From assembly GCA_021731205.1 (NCBI GenBank), contig JAKFXV010000013.1, positions 1 to 8,724 of the forward strand: DNA of 8,724 bases, given 5' to 3'. The notes under the pieces were generated by a model. It saw nothing but the letters and a program-made list of their open reading frames with translations. It was not told the DNA's origin and made no database searches. Positions 1-7,186 of the stretch are shown here, in pieces. Within the stretch, counting starts at the first letter, position 1, and each line of letters opens with the position of its first letter. This DNA comes from Nocardioides sp. Lineage in GTDB: Bacteria; Actinomycetota; Actinomycetes; Propionibacteriales; Nocardioidaceae. Made by a program: the position numbers and the translations under genes.

Positions 1-324
1 GGACTCGGCGGCCTCGATCGCATTCTCCTGCGAGACCGTCAGGTCTGGTGCTGGCGGCTCCTGCGGTTCCTCATCCGTCGTCTCCGGCTCATCCGACTCG
101 TCGACCGCGGCGACCGGGTCGCCCTCATCTGCAGGTCCCTCGCCGCCGCTGGCAGCCCCGATCGCGATCATTACACCCACGATGCCCGCTGCCCACCACC
201 GCTTCTTCTTAAACCACGGACGCGACGCTTTGGCGTACGCCTTCGCAGCCTTCGCCTCGGCCCTGGCGTTCCGCGGCTGCTCAGGTTCGAGCTGGGGTTC
301 TGGGGGTGGCGGGGACTCCGACAT
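1..324 (-). CDS. Ltp-family membrane protein, N-terminal part (3' end outside window)
   Basis: Reading from an ATG at 324 leftwards gives 108 codons with no stop up to the window edge. Order of parts: a Pro/Glu-rich cytoplasmic start (residues 4-17), an Ala/Lys/Arg-rich stretch (19-42, including KAYAKASRPWFKKKR), one membrane segment (about 43-58), an acidic Pro/Glu/Asp-rich spacer (62-93), then LTVSQENAIEAAES at the edge. The last motif is how the repeated domain of actinobacterial Ltp-type 'host cell surface-exposed lipoproteins' normally begins (SQxNAxxxAxxYL), so one or more such repeats should follow outside the window. No lipobox cysteine follows the membrane segment, so it is probably membrane-anchored rather than lipidated. 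A strong GGAGGAG ribosome site lies at 331-337, six bases before the ATG. The family name comes from a phage TP-J34 superinfection-exclusion lipoprotein; in actinobacteria the role is mostly unknown. Confidence 0.8.
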   Translation of the reverse strand, partial: MSESPPPPEPQLEPEQPRNARAEAKAAKAYAKASRPWFKKKRWWAAGIVGVMIAIGAASGGEGPADEGDPVAAVDESDEPETTDEEPQEPPAPDLTVSQENAIEAAES

Positions 325-405
325 GACTTGCTCCTCCCGAGCGGTTTATGTTCGGAGTATGGCACCGCTCGCCGCTGGTGCATATGGTCCTACGAGAACA
401 GGGTT

Positions 406-411
406 TAGAGT
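406..411 (+). promoter_or_regulatory. candidate -10 element (TAGAGT) for a leaderless start
   Basis: TAGAGT fits the actinobacterial TANNNT -10 pattern. It ends seven bases before the ATG at 419, so a start about 7 bases downstream would place the RNA 5' end at the start codon. I see no good -35 hexamer and no Shine-Dalgarno before that ATG. This is an inference from spacing only. Confidence 0.3.
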
Positions 412-418
412 CGCGATC

Positions 419-538
419 ATGGGCATCACGGACCGCGTTTTCGGTGTTATGCAGTTCGTCACTGGGCTCGCGATTGGCCTGATGATTCTGTGCGTAATCC
501 TCTTTGCTGTAGGCATCGGGGGCATCCTGCTGGGCTAG
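419..538 (+). CDS. possible small single-span membrane protein (39 aa)
   Basis: The reading frame from ATG 419 to TAG 536-538 encodes MGITDRVFGVMQF followed by one strongly hydrophobic segment (about residues 14-38) ending GGILLG. The composition is that of a real transmembrane helix, and most codons end in G or C as expected in this genome. The frame is open further upstream (ATG at 359 or 182), but that part is antisense to the divergent Ltp-type gene and its ribosome site and is low-complexity, so I take the short form. There is no Shine-Dalgarno; a TANNNT element seven bases upstream would fit a leaderless mRNA. It is divergent from the Ltp-type gene. I do not recognise the family. The main alternative is a chance frame in GC-rich DNA. 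Confidence 0.45.
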   Translation: MGITDRVFGVMQFVTGLAIGLMILCVILFAVGIGGILLG

Positions 539-655
539 GACTCCCGTCCGGTCACCAGGAATCCTCAGCGACCCGGGCGCCGGCGACCTGAACGGATCCT
601 GCAGTGATGATCAGACTGAGCGCGGCTACCCTCGCCAGCCATCGCAAGGGCACTC

Positions 656-1141
656 TCATTGCGCGCACCGCTGGATGGACACCGCGGCGTAAGCACCGAA
701 CTCGAAGGGCATAACAGTGATCGTCCCCAGCGCTGATCCTTCGGTGCTGCTCACAACGTATTCCGTGACGCGGACCTCGCTAGCCAGTTCGTCTCCGTCG
801 GCGGGAATCGTCACCACTCGGCCGGCGTCAAGTGAAAGTTCGCCCAACGACTCTGATGGAAAAAGCGCCTGCGACCCGAGCGCGCGCTGCGCGGCCTCGT
901 CGGGCGAGGTAGCCCAACCGTTCTCCTTCACTTCCTCGGCGTCTGCGGGCGGGATGATGAAAACATCGCCAACAGAGGCCCGTCCAGACTTACATCCCTC
1001 GAGCAACTTCGCCGGCGCGGTCAGGCCTTCGCCATCCGCCGCACCGCCACTGCCCACGGCACCAGACTGAGCTGCGAGCAAGCCTGCGACTGCGGCAACC
1101 GCCGCAAGCGCACCGACTAGGCGCGCACGTGAAGTTCTCAT
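656..1141 (-). CDS. secreted protein of unknown function (161 aa)
   Basis: The ATG at 1141 is preceded by a clear GGAGG site ending about four bases upstream (GGAGGAAAT then ATG), and the stop is TGA at 658-656. The protein starts with MRTSRARL and a hydrophobic core (about residues 9-24, ALAAVAAVAGLLAA). That is a Sec signal peptide, probably cut near AQSGA (about 28). There is no lipobox, so the mature protein should be released or wall-associated. The mature part is acidic and has just two cysteines, C50 (EGCKSG) and C159 (QRCAQ), well placed for one disulfide that would join its two ends. The stretch from about 95 to 158 looks like beta strands. I do not recognise a family. The neighbours are an Ltp-type membrane protein gene on the same strand and a repeat-rich region upstream, so it may be cargo of an accessory segment. 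Confidence is high that it is a gene and low for any function. Confidence 0.75.
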   Translation of the reverse strand: MRTSRARLVGALAAVAAVAGLLAAQSGAVGSGGAADGEGLTAPAKLLEGCKSGRASVGDVFIIPPADAEEVKENGWATSPDEAAQRALGSQALFPSESLGELSLDAGRVVTIPADGDELASEVRVTEYVVSSTEGSALGTITVMPFEFGAYAAVSIQRCAQ

Positions 1142-1348
1142 ATTTCCTCCGAGTTGGTGGACTGACTATCCCAGGTTTCCCTGAGTGCGGCGACGGTAGG
1201 ACGTCCAACAGCGCCCGCCGGTTCCCCCCTCCTCAACACTCTCGAGTCGACGCGCCCCGATATCCCGAACGAGTTGGGTCAGCGGCTTCCCCAGATTCCC
1301 CGGTCGGCAGCCTTCGCGCTGCGCTGGGCTTTCCGATAGGGCTTAACA

Positions 1349-1462
1349 CGGTTGAACCCATCCCCCACGACCAGCACCACGGCTCCCCATGCGGATCTGC
1401 TGCTTCCCGATGTCTCGGGTCGGAATGTGTGCATATGTGCACACATGAGGCGGGTTCAACCG
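1349..1462. repeat. 11-bp inverted pair enclosing a palindrome
   Basis: CGGTTGAACCC at 1349-1359 is matched exactly by its reverse complement GGGTTCAACCG at 1452-1462, 92 bases apart. The 22-bp palindrome at 1425-1446 lies between the two arms. The pairing could form a long-range stem or mark two binding sites in opposite orientation. No convincing gene occupies this interval; the frames that cross it have no recognisable composition. Confidence 0.6.
1425..1446. promoter_or_regulatory. perfect 9-bp-arm palindrome, operator-like
   Basis: The arms ATGTGTGCA (1425-1433) and TGCACACAT (1438-1446) are exact reverse complements around a four-base TATG centre. It is AT-richer than its surroundings and has the size and symmetry of a dimeric repressor operator. 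No poly-T follows on either strand, so it does not look like an intrinsic terminator. The nearest gene start is about 285 bases away (the secreted-protein gene, minus strand). What it controls, if anything, is not evident. Confidence 0.55.
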
Positions 1463-1463
1463 A

Positions 1464-1480
1464 GTTGAAACATGTTCAAC
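1464..1480. repeat. short inverted repeat GTTGAA/TTCAAC
   Basis: GTTGAA (1464-1469) and TTCAAC (1475-1480) flank a five-base ACATG centre. The core heptamer GTTGAAC/GTTCAAC also occurs at 1351-1357 and 1454-1460, so this heptamer family appears at least three times within 130 bases. A recurring binding site is the simplest reading; no regulator can be named. Confidence 0.45.
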
Positions 1481-1547
1481 GGGGTTGGGAACTGGCCTCT
1501 GACCTGCGGTTTTACCTGTTTGGCCTGGTCATCGCGGACCCGTGAAT

Positions 1548-1573
1548 CAGGTTCGAATCCTGCCGGGGGTACC
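1548..1573 (+). other. tRNA 3'-end fragment (tRNA-Arg(CCU)-like), candidate attachment site
   Basis: The segment reads CAGG-TTCGAAT-CCTG, a T-arm with the canonical seven-base loop, followed by C CGGGGGT ACC, a 3' acceptor strand with discriminator A at 1571. It matches the 3' end I recall for actinobacterial tRNA-Arg(CCU), whose 5' strand GCCCCCG would pair with CGGGGGT (one G-U pair). No such 5' strand, D-arm or anticodon arm is found upstream. The base at 1547 is T where a complete T-stem would need G opposite C1563, so tRNA identity stops there. This is what integration into a tRNA 3' end leaves at the far junction. With this polarity the inserted element would lie to the left and an intact tRNA would be further left. 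No integrase is visible in the window. The frame crossing it gives NQVRILPG, a peptide often produced when tRNA ends are translated by mistake. Confidence 0.6.
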
Positions 1574-1611
1574 CACCCGCCGAGGCGTCACTTGTTTCCG
1601 CCGACCCGTCA
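1570..1611 (-). repeat. two 21-bp repeat units, inverted relative to the main array
   Basis: Read on the minus strand, TGAC starts at 1611 and again at 1590, exactly 21 bases apart. The second unit begins TGACGCCTCGGCG, nearly identical to the start of the last direct unit at 1724. Its far end reaches base 1570, overlapping the end of the tRNA fragment. Confidence 0.6.
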
Positions 1612-1639
1612 CTTCCTGTCGCTGGCATTCCCCAACACC

Positions 1640-1744
1640 TGACGCCTCGCGTCGTGTTTGTGACGTGTCGACGGGATTTGGTGACGCCTCGACGCGTGTT
1701 TGTGACGCCTCGACGCGTGTTGGTGACGCCTCGGCGAGGGTTGG
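1640..1744 (+). repeat. five tandem 21-bp units with TGACG in exact phase
   Basis: Units start at 1640, 1661, 1682, 1703 and 1724, every one beginning TGACG. Four of the five begin TGACGCCTCG, and the third and fourth share TGACGCCTCGACGCGTGTT. The second has diverged after TGACG (GTGTCGACGGGATT). The array ends four bases before the stop codon of the LCP gene, on the side downstream of that gene. Twenty-one bases is two helical turns, so all TGACG motifs would face the same side of the DNA. Because 21 is a multiple of three, both strands stay open and give heptapeptide repeats, which I regard as artefacts. Confidence 0.85.
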
Positions 1745-1748
1745 GGGG

Positions 1749-2660
1749 TTAGGCGCAGGACTCCAGGGTGCCGTCGTCGCGAGCACGGTCACCGAGGCGG
1801 CGAGCCAGTTCGACGTACGGCAACACGACGCTGGCGCCGTTGATGTTGCCGATGCCGCCCAGCACGATGCAGTTGGTGATCCGCGCCGGATCGACCTGCG
1901 CCATGGCGTGGGCAAGCGCGAACAGTTCGGCCGGGGGAACGTCGGTCTTGGTGTTCTTCATCACCGACAGCACGCCCCCCTCGATGAAGCCCCGCTGCTT
2001 CGCGCGCCTGGCCACGGCAGCGTGGATGCCGCGCAGCGTGCGCTGCTGGTTGGCGGACCGATCGAAGTCACCGCGCAGCAACGCCTTGCGAGAGCGGGAG
2101 AAGACCAACGCGTCATACGGACCGAGCCGGATGTTGCCCTTCTTGAAGCCCTTGGGCTTGAGATAGGTGTCGCTGAAGGCCACCGGGTTGTCGACTCGGA
2201 TCGGCCCGATGTAGCCCATCATCCGCTTGAAGGCCTCGAAGCGGGTGACGAAGACGTAGTCCGGCTGGATCCCGATCAGGTTGCCGACCGTTTCGCCGAG
2301 CAACTGGGGCCCGCCGTAGTACAGCGCGGCATTGATCCGCTCGGAGCCCACCCCGGGGATGGGGACATAGGAGTCCCGCGGGATGCCGATCGCGCTTGCC
2401 GCTCCCGTCCGCGTGTTGATGCCGATCAGCTGCAACGCATCTGCTCGAGTGCGGAACATGTCCTCGCCCGGGCGGGCGTCCGACCCCACACCGAGGATCC
2501 AGACCATCTTCGACCCCGCGTCCACCGTCGAGGCCCGTTCGAGCTTCACCAGCACGAAATCGGTTGGTTTGACGGCAGAGTCCGGGACGGTGAACCCGAC
2601 CAGGGACAGCACCATGGCCAAGACGCCCCACTTGAGGAGGCGGTGCAGTCGTGTGCTCAC
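1749..2660 (-). CDS. LCP (LytR-CpsA-Psr) family glycopolymer ligase
   Basis: LCP enzymes sit in the membrane with an extracytoplasmic catalytic domain and move glycopolymers from polyprenyl phosphate carriers onto peptidoglycan (in actinobacteria, arabinogalactan or other wall polymers). The 303-residue protein has a short basic N-terminus, one membrane segment (about 11-28), and an LCP domain from about residue 53. Visible hallmarks are GVGSDARPG (57-65), RTRADALQLIGIN (70-82), IPRDSYV (93-99), ERINAAL (107-113), and R196-G-D-F-D-R201 followed by NQQR (204-207). These supply the acidic and arginine residues that bind the pyrophosphate. I chose GTG at 2660 because it overlaps the TGA of the upstream lipoprotein gene (GTGA) and has AAAGGA about eight bases before it. 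An ATG at 2702 would add 14 residues lying inside the upstream gene. The stop is TAA at 1751-1749. The pair is translationally coupled. The exact polymer is unknown. Confidence 0.9.
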   Translation of the reverse strand: MSTRLHRLLKWGVLAMVLSLVGFTVPDSAVKPTDFVLVKLERASTVDAGSKMVWILGVGSDARPGEDMFRTRADALQLIGINTRTGAASAIGIPRDSYVPIPGVGSERINAALYYGGPQLLGETVGNLIGIQPDYVFVTRFEAFKRMMGYIGPIRVDNPVAFSDTYLKPKGFKKGNIRLGPYDALVFSRSRKALLRGDFDRSANQQRTLRGIHAAVARRAKQRGFIEGGVLSVMKNTKTDVPPAELFALAHAMAQVDPARITNCIVLGGIGNINGASVVLPYVELARRLGDRARDDGTLESCA

Positions 2661-3259
2661 AGCACGGGTCCTTTCGCGAGGTAGTAGCCGACGATCTGCC
2701 AACCAGTGCCCGAGTCGACCAGGATGAGGCGCCCCGTGACCCGTACGGCGCTGGGCCCGGCGTCACCGTCGGTGCCGAACTCGAGGGTGAACCGCGCGGT
2801 CACGCCAGCCGGTTCGCCCTTCGGTGCGAGCACATCCACCACAACCTCCCGGCTGATGGGAGTCACCGTGTCGATGCCGACGCCGATGTCGGCGTTGGTC
2901 GCCAGCGTCAGATCCAACTGCTCCAGTCGCCGATTCGCCCGCTTGGTGAATCCCGGGGCGGGGAAGCTCCACTCGGTTCGCGGGTAGTCGCCGCTGAGGA
3001 AGGCCCAGTCGGTGTAGGCCTCGACGAGGCCCGTCGCTTGCTCGACCAGCGCGGCTTGGTCGGCCTCGCCGAGCTCACCCGTCACCGAGCCCAACGATGC
3101 CTCGGTGACCAGACCCGGGCTTTCGGCCGGCCCACCGGTCCCGTTCGGCCCCTCCTCCCCTTCCGGATCACCGCTACACGCCGTGAGCACCAAAGCAGCG
3201 GAAACCAGGAGCGCCACGCAGAAACTGCTGCGTTGCCGCCGTCGGGGGGGGAAAGTCAT
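2657..3259 (-). CDS. exported lipoprotein with NTF2-like C-terminal part
   Basis: The protein (200 aa) begins MTFPPRRRQRSS, then has a hydrophobic core ending LVLTAC, a lipobox whose lipidated cysteine is C28. A Gly/Glu/Pro-rich spacer follows (29-50), and then a soluble domain (about 60-200) that starts with a helix (AALVEQATGLVEAYTDW) and ends with strands reading VRVTGRLILVDSGTGWQIVGYYLAK. That helix-then-strand pattern resembles NTF2/SnoaL-like lipoproteins; this is an inference from layout. The start is uncertain: AGGA at 3273-3276 is 13 bases from this ATG and only one base from a GTG at 3271, which would add four residues. Its TGA overlaps the GTG of the LCP gene, so the product probably works with or next to the LCP enzyme in the envelope. 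It is divergent from kgd. Confidence 0.8.
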   Translation of the reverse strand: MTFPPRRRQRSSFCVALLVSAALVLTACSGDPEGEEGPNGTGGPAESPGLVTEASLGSVTGELGEADQAALVEQATGLVEAYTDWAFLSGDYPRTEWSFPAPGFTKRANRRLEQLDLTLATNADIGVGIDTVTPISREVVVDVLAPKGEPAGVTARFTLEFGTDGDAGPSAVRVTGRLILVDSGTGWQIVGYYLAKGPVL

Positions 3260-3370
3260 CCGGGCACGCACTTCCTAGGTCTGAGTCACGAGACAGCTGA
3301 GTGGGGCATCAGTGTGGAACACCCTGGTCCACGTCACCACCCTAAGCCTGCAATTGCGCCGATGTGGGAC

Positions 3371-3376
3371 TAGCCT
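3371..3376 (+). promoter_or_regulatory. candidate -10 element (TAGCCT) for kgd
   Basis: TAGCCT fits TANNNT and lies about 87 bases before the likely kgd start, leaving a 5' untranslated stretch of about 80 bases. CTGCAA at 3348-3353 is 17 bases upstream and matches the -35 consensus at only three of six positions. The divergent intergenic region (3260-3462) shows no better candidate on either strand and no clear operator. Confidence 0.25.
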
Positions 3377-3462
3377 TGATTCCTGGGTGCGCCGACCCGG
3401 TGCGCCCACGCGGGCAATCGAATAACCCCGTTCGCGCACACCCGGAAGAGGCGAAGCAAGCC

Positions 3463-6400
3463 GTGCCACAACCGCCAGGAGCCGACGCACCTGAAGTGGA
3501 TCCCGACATCACCGAAGCCAGCGCCTCGGGCACCAATGGGGCCGAGGTAGAACCTTCGGACGATTTCGGGGCCAACGAGTGGCTGGTGGATGAGATGTAC
3601 GAGCAGTACGTCCAGGATCCAGCGAGCGTCGACCCCGCCTGGGTGCGCTACTTCGTCGATCACCCGGCCAATGGCGCCGCCCCGGTCGCGGCGCCGCCCG
3701 TCCCGAGTGTCGCGGCGACGCCAGCGCCTGCGCCGGTGGCCAAGCCCCGTCCCGAAGCCAAGGCGGCCGAGCCCGCCCAGGGTACGACGAGCCCGGTGCC
3801 GAAGGACCCGCCGCGCGCCACCATCATCGAGGTGCACGACGAGCCGACCTACTCGGTCCTGCGTGGGGCCTCCGCGCGCACTGTGCAGAACATGGACGCC
3901 TCCCTCAGCGTGCCGACCGCCACCTCGGTCCGTTCGGTGCCGGTGAAACTGCTGTGGGACAACCGCACCGTGATCAACAACCACCTCGCCCGGGCACGCG
4001 GCGGCAAGGTGTCGTTCACCCACGTGATCGGCTTCGCGCTCGTCAAGGCGCTCAAGGCCATGCCGGAGCTCAATGTCGGGTACGACGTCATCGACGGCAA
4101 GCCCACGTTGATCAAGCCGGCGCACATCAACCTCGGTTTGGCCATCGACATGCCCAAGCCCGACGGCACGCGCCAACTCCTGGTGCCGTCCATCAAGGCC
4201 ACCGAGTCGATGGACTTCGCGGCCTTCTGGACGGCGTACGAAGAGATCGTGGTGAAGGCGCGCAACAACGCCCTGACCGTCCCGGACTTCCAAGGCACCA
4301 CGGTGACCCTGACCAACCCCGGCACGATCGGCACCAACCACTCGGTGCCTCGCCTGATGAAGGGTCAGGGCGCGATCATCGGCGTCGGCGCGATGGAGTA
4401 CCCGCCCGAGTGGCAAGGCGCTTCCGAGGAGACCCTGACCCGCAACGCGATCAGCAAGGTGATGACACTCACCTCGACCTACGACCACCGGGTCATCCAA
4501 GGAGCGCAGTCCGGTGAGTTCCTGCGCCAGGTCCACCAGCTGCTGCTGGGTGGCAGTGAGTTCTACGACGAGATCTTCCGGTCGCTGCGGATCCCCTACC
4601 AGCCGATCCACTGGGCCAGCGACATCGCGACCTCGCACGACGACGAGATCTCCAAGCAGGCTCGGATCCTCGAGTTGATCCACGCCTACCGAGTGCGTGG
4701 TCACGTGATGGCGGATACGGATCCGCTGGAGTATCGCCAGCGCAGCCACCCCGACCTCGAGGTGGAGACCCACGGGCTGACCCTGTGGGATCTCGACCGC
4801 GAGTTCGCCACCGGATCCTTCGGCGGCGAGCGCCGGTTCATGAAGATGCGCAACATCCTCGGCATCCTGCGCGACTCCTACTGCCGCACGGTCGGCATCG
4901 AGTACATGCACATCATGGATCCCGAGCAGCGTCGATGGATCCAGGAGCGGGTCGAGCAGCCGCATGTGAAACCGCCTCGGGGCGAGCAGTTGCGGATCCT
5001 GCAGAAGCTCAACCAGGCCGAGGCCTTCGAGACGTTCCTGCAGACCAAGTTCGTGGGCCAGAAGCGCTTCTCCCTCGAAGGCGGCGAGACCACGATCCCG
5101 GTGCTCGACGAGTTGTGCGAGGCGGCGGCCAACGCCGCGCTCGACGAGGTGTGCATCGGGATGGCGCACCGGGGGCGGCTCAATGTGCTCGCCAACATCG
5201 TGGGAAAGAAGTACTCCCAGATCTTCCGCGAGTTCGAGGGCAACATCGACCCACGGACGGTTCAGGGCTCGGGAGACGTGAAGTACCACCTCGGCGCGGA
5301 GGGTGAGTTCACCTCCGGCACCGGCGCCACCATCAAGGTCTCGGTGGCCGCGAACCCGTCGCACCTCGAGGCGGTCAACCCCGTTCTCGAAGGCATCGCC
5401 CGCGCCAAGCAGGACGTGCTGGACCGGGGCGAGGAGTTCCCGGTGCTGCCGTTGCTGGTGCATGGCGATGCTGCCTTCGCGGGCCAGGGGGTCGTCGCTG
5501 AGACGCTGAATCTCTCCCAGCTGCGCGGCTACCGGACCGGCGGCACCATCCACCTGGTCGTCAACAACCAGGTCGGCTTCACGACCTCTCCCGGAGCGTC
5601 GCGGTCCTCGTTGTACTGCACGGACGTTGCCCGGATGGTCCAGGCGCCCATCTTCCATGTCAACGGAGACGACCCAGAGGCGTGCATCCGGGTCGCGCGG
5701 CTGGCCTTCGAATACCGCCAGGCGTTCAAGAAGGACGTCGTGATCGACCTGGTCTGCTACCGCCGGCGCGGTCACAACGAGGGTGACGATCCGTCGTACA
5801 CCCAGCCGCTGATGTATGACCTGATCGAGCAGAAGCGTTCGATCCGCAAGCTCTACACCGAATCACTGATCGGTCGAGGCGACATCACCATCGAGGAGGC
5901 CGAGCAGGCGCTGCGGGACTACCAGCAGTCACTCGAACGGGTCTTCACCGAGGTGCGTGAGGCGGACTCGGCACCGACCTCGTGGACGACCGTGCCGAGC
6001 TATCCCGAGAAGCAGGCCAGCGAAGCGAGCACGGCGATCACTCCGGAGGTGCTCAAGCGCATCTCCGATGCCTACATCACCCCGCCGTCCGGCTTCACCG
6101 TGCATCCGAAGGTGATGCCTCAGCTGCAGCGGCGCGCGGCAGCCATCACCGCCGGCCCCATCGATTGGGGCACCGGCGAGATCTTGGCGTTCGGGTCGCT
6201 GCTGATGGAGGGCCGCCCGGTCCGACTTGCGGGCCAGGACTCACGCCGCGGGACCTTCGTGCAGCGCTTCGCCACGATCATCGATCGCACCAACGCAGAC
6301 GAGTGGACGCCGCTCGCCACCCTGAGCGAGGACCAGGCGAAGTTCTACGTCTACGACTCGCTGCTCAGCGAGTACGCCGCGCTCGGGTTCGAGTACGGCT

Positions 6401-7179
6401 ACTCCGTCGCCCGCCCAGACGCGCTGGTGCTGTGGGAGGCCCAGTTCGGCGACTTCGTGAACGGCGCCCAGACGATCATCGACGAGTTCATCACCTCGGG
6501 TGAGACGAAGTGGCGCCAGCAGTCCGGCGTCGTACTCCTGCTGCCGCATGGCTACGAGGGACAAGGACCTGATCACTCGTCGGCCCGCATCGAACGCTTC
6601 ATGACGCTGTGCGCCGACGATGCCTTCGTGGTGGCCCAACCGTCCTCCCCGGCGTCGTACTTCCACCTGCTGCGGCGACATTCCCTGGGTGAGGAGCACC
6701 GGCCGTTGATCGTGTTCACACCCAAGTCGATGCTCAAGCGCAAAGAGGCCGCATCGAGCCCGGAGGACTTCACCGGGGGCTCGTTCACCCCGATCATCGC
6801 GGACCTGACCGCTGATCCGGCCACGGTCGAAACCCTGCTGCTGTGCTCCGGGCGGGTGACCTGGGACCTGATGGTGGAGCGCGACAAGCACCCCAATGCG
6901 GGCGCGTTCGCGATCACCCGCGTCGAGCAGCTCTACCCTCGCCCGATCGACCAGCTCCGAGCCGAGGTGGCACGTTTTCCCAACCTCAAGCAGGTCCGCT
7001 GGGTCCAAGACGAACCCGCCAACATGGGACCACTGCCCCACTACGCACTCAACGTGTGGCCCGCGCTCGGCGTCGGCGTCGAGCCGATCTGTCGCCTCGC
7101 TTCGTCGTCTCCGTCCGTCGGGACCCTCAAGCGCCACACCGAGGAGCAGCGCAACCTGCTCGACCGAGCGTTCGCCTAG
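3463..7179 (+). CDS. kgd: multifunctional 2-oxoglutarate dehydrogenase E2-E1 fusion (Kgd/OdhA type)
   Basis: This is the ThDP-dependent enzyme of the TCA cycle. It decarboxylates 2-oxoglutarate and, with lipoyl-bearing E2p and Lpd supplied from other loci, yields succinyl-CoA; homologues also show 2-oxoglutarate decarboxylase and HOA synthase activity. The 1238-residue chain is close to the 1231 of Mycobacterium tuberculosis Kgd. Order: N-terminal helix motif ([13 protein letters not shown], 34-46), Pro/Ala-rich linker (about 72-120), E2 succinyltransferase core (about 149-355) with TYDHRVIQG and its His342, then E1. E1 shows MAHRGRLNV (567-575), the ThDP/Mg motif GDAAFAGQG (668-676) to NNQVGF (701-706), the pyrimidine-binding domain ([20 protein letters not shown], from about 910), EGQGPDHSS (1032-1040) and the C-terminal domain. 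There is no lipoyl domain, as in the family. The frame is open back to 3364. I prefer GTG 3463 (AGAGG 11 bases upstream, product starting MPQPPG), because it brings the length in line with relatives and drops an unconserved 33-residue lead. Homologues are inhibited by the FHA protein GarA/OdhI and activated by acetyl-CoA. Confidence 0.96.
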   Translation: MPQPPGADAPEVDPDITEASASGTNGAEVEPSDDFGANEWLVDEMYEQYVQDPASVDPAWVRYFVDHPANGAAPVAAPPVPSVAATPAPAPVAKPRPEAKAAEPAQGTTSPVPKDPPRATIIEVHDEPTYSVLRGASARTVQNMDASLSVPTATSVRSVPVKLLWDNRTVINNHLARARGGKVSFTHVIGFALVKALKAMPELNVGYDVIDGKPTLIKPAHINLGLAIDMPKPDGTRQLLVPSIKATESMDFAAFWTAYEEIVVKARNNALTVPDFQGTTVTLTNPGTIGTNHSVPRLMKGQGAIIGVGAMEYPPEWQGASEETLTRNAISKVMTLTSTYDHRVIQGAQSGEFLRQVHQLLLGGSEFYDEIFRSLRIPYQPIHWASDIATSHDDEISKQARILELIHAYRVRGHVMADTDPLEYRQRSHPDLEVETHGLTLWDLDREFATGSFGGERRFMKMRNILGILRDSYCRTVGIEYMHIMDPEQRRWIQERVEQPHVKPPRGEQLRILQKLNQAEAFETFLQTKFVGQKRFSLEGGETTIPVLDELCEAAANAALDEVCIGMAHRGRLNVLANIVGKKYSQIFREFEGNIDPRTVQGSGDVKYHLGAEGEFTSGTGATIKVSVAANPSHLEAVNPVLEGIARAKQDVLDRGEEFPVLPLLVHGDAAFAGQGVVAETLNLSQLRGYRTGGTIHLVVNNQVGFTTSPGASRSSLYCTDVARMVQAPIFHVNGDDPEACIRVARLAFEYRQAFKKDVVIDLVCYRRRGHNEGDDPSYTQPLMYDLIEQKRSIRKLYTESLIGRGDITIEEAEQALRDYQQSLERVFTEVREADSAPTSWTTVPSYPEKQASEASTAITPEVLKRISDAYITPPSGFTVHPKVMPQLQRRAAAITAGPIDWGTGEILAFGSLLMEGRPVRLAGQDSRRGTFVQRFATIIDRTNADEWTPLATLSEDQAKFYVYDSLLSEYAALGFEYGYSVARPDALVLWEAQFGDFVNGAQTIIDEFITSGETKWRQQSGVVLLLPHGYEGQGPDHSSARIERFMTLCADDAFVVAQPSSPASYFHLLRRHSLGEEHRPLIVFTPKSMLKRKEAASSPEDFTGGSFTPIIADLTADPATVETLLLCSGRVTWDLMVERDKHPNAGAFAITRVEQLYPRPIDQLRAEVARFPNLKQVRWVQDEPANMGPLPHYALNVWPALGVGVEPICRLASSSPSVGTLKRHTEEQRNLLDRAFA

Positions 7180-7186
7180 GCGCCTC

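Noticed and set aside
1129..1545. 138-codon plus-strand frame across the intergenic region
   Set aside because: No Shine-Dalgarno, no family resemblance, a start inside the divergent gene, and it runs through the palindrome and inverted repeats.
1470..1573. A complete tRNA gene
   Set aside because: Only the T-arm and 3' acceptor strand are present; no GCCCCCG-type 5' strand, D-arm or anticodon arm could be found upstream.
1570..1744. CRISPR array
   Set aside because: The 21-bp units are contiguous with no unique spacers, two are inverted, and no cas genes are nearby.
1547..1915. 122-codon minus-strand frame with heptapeptide repeats (TRVEAS-type)
   Set aside because: The heptapeptides come from the 21-bp DNA repeat being a multiple of three; the other end overlaps the LCP gene out of frame.
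1542..2684. 380-codon plus-strand frame starting NQVRILPG
   Set aside because: Its start is the translated tRNA fragment, it passes through the 21-bp repeats, and the rest is antisense to the LCP gene.
2651..3373. 240-codon plus-strand frame opposite the lipoprotein gene
   Set aside because: Antisense shadow; the minus strand has a signal peptide, lipobox and coupled LCP start.
3370..5775. 801-codon open frame on the minus strand, antisense to kgd
   Set aside because: High GC at third positions of kgd leaves the opposite strand free of stops. The product is Arg/His/Asp/Val-rich with no domain, while the plus strand encodes an unmistakable enzyme.
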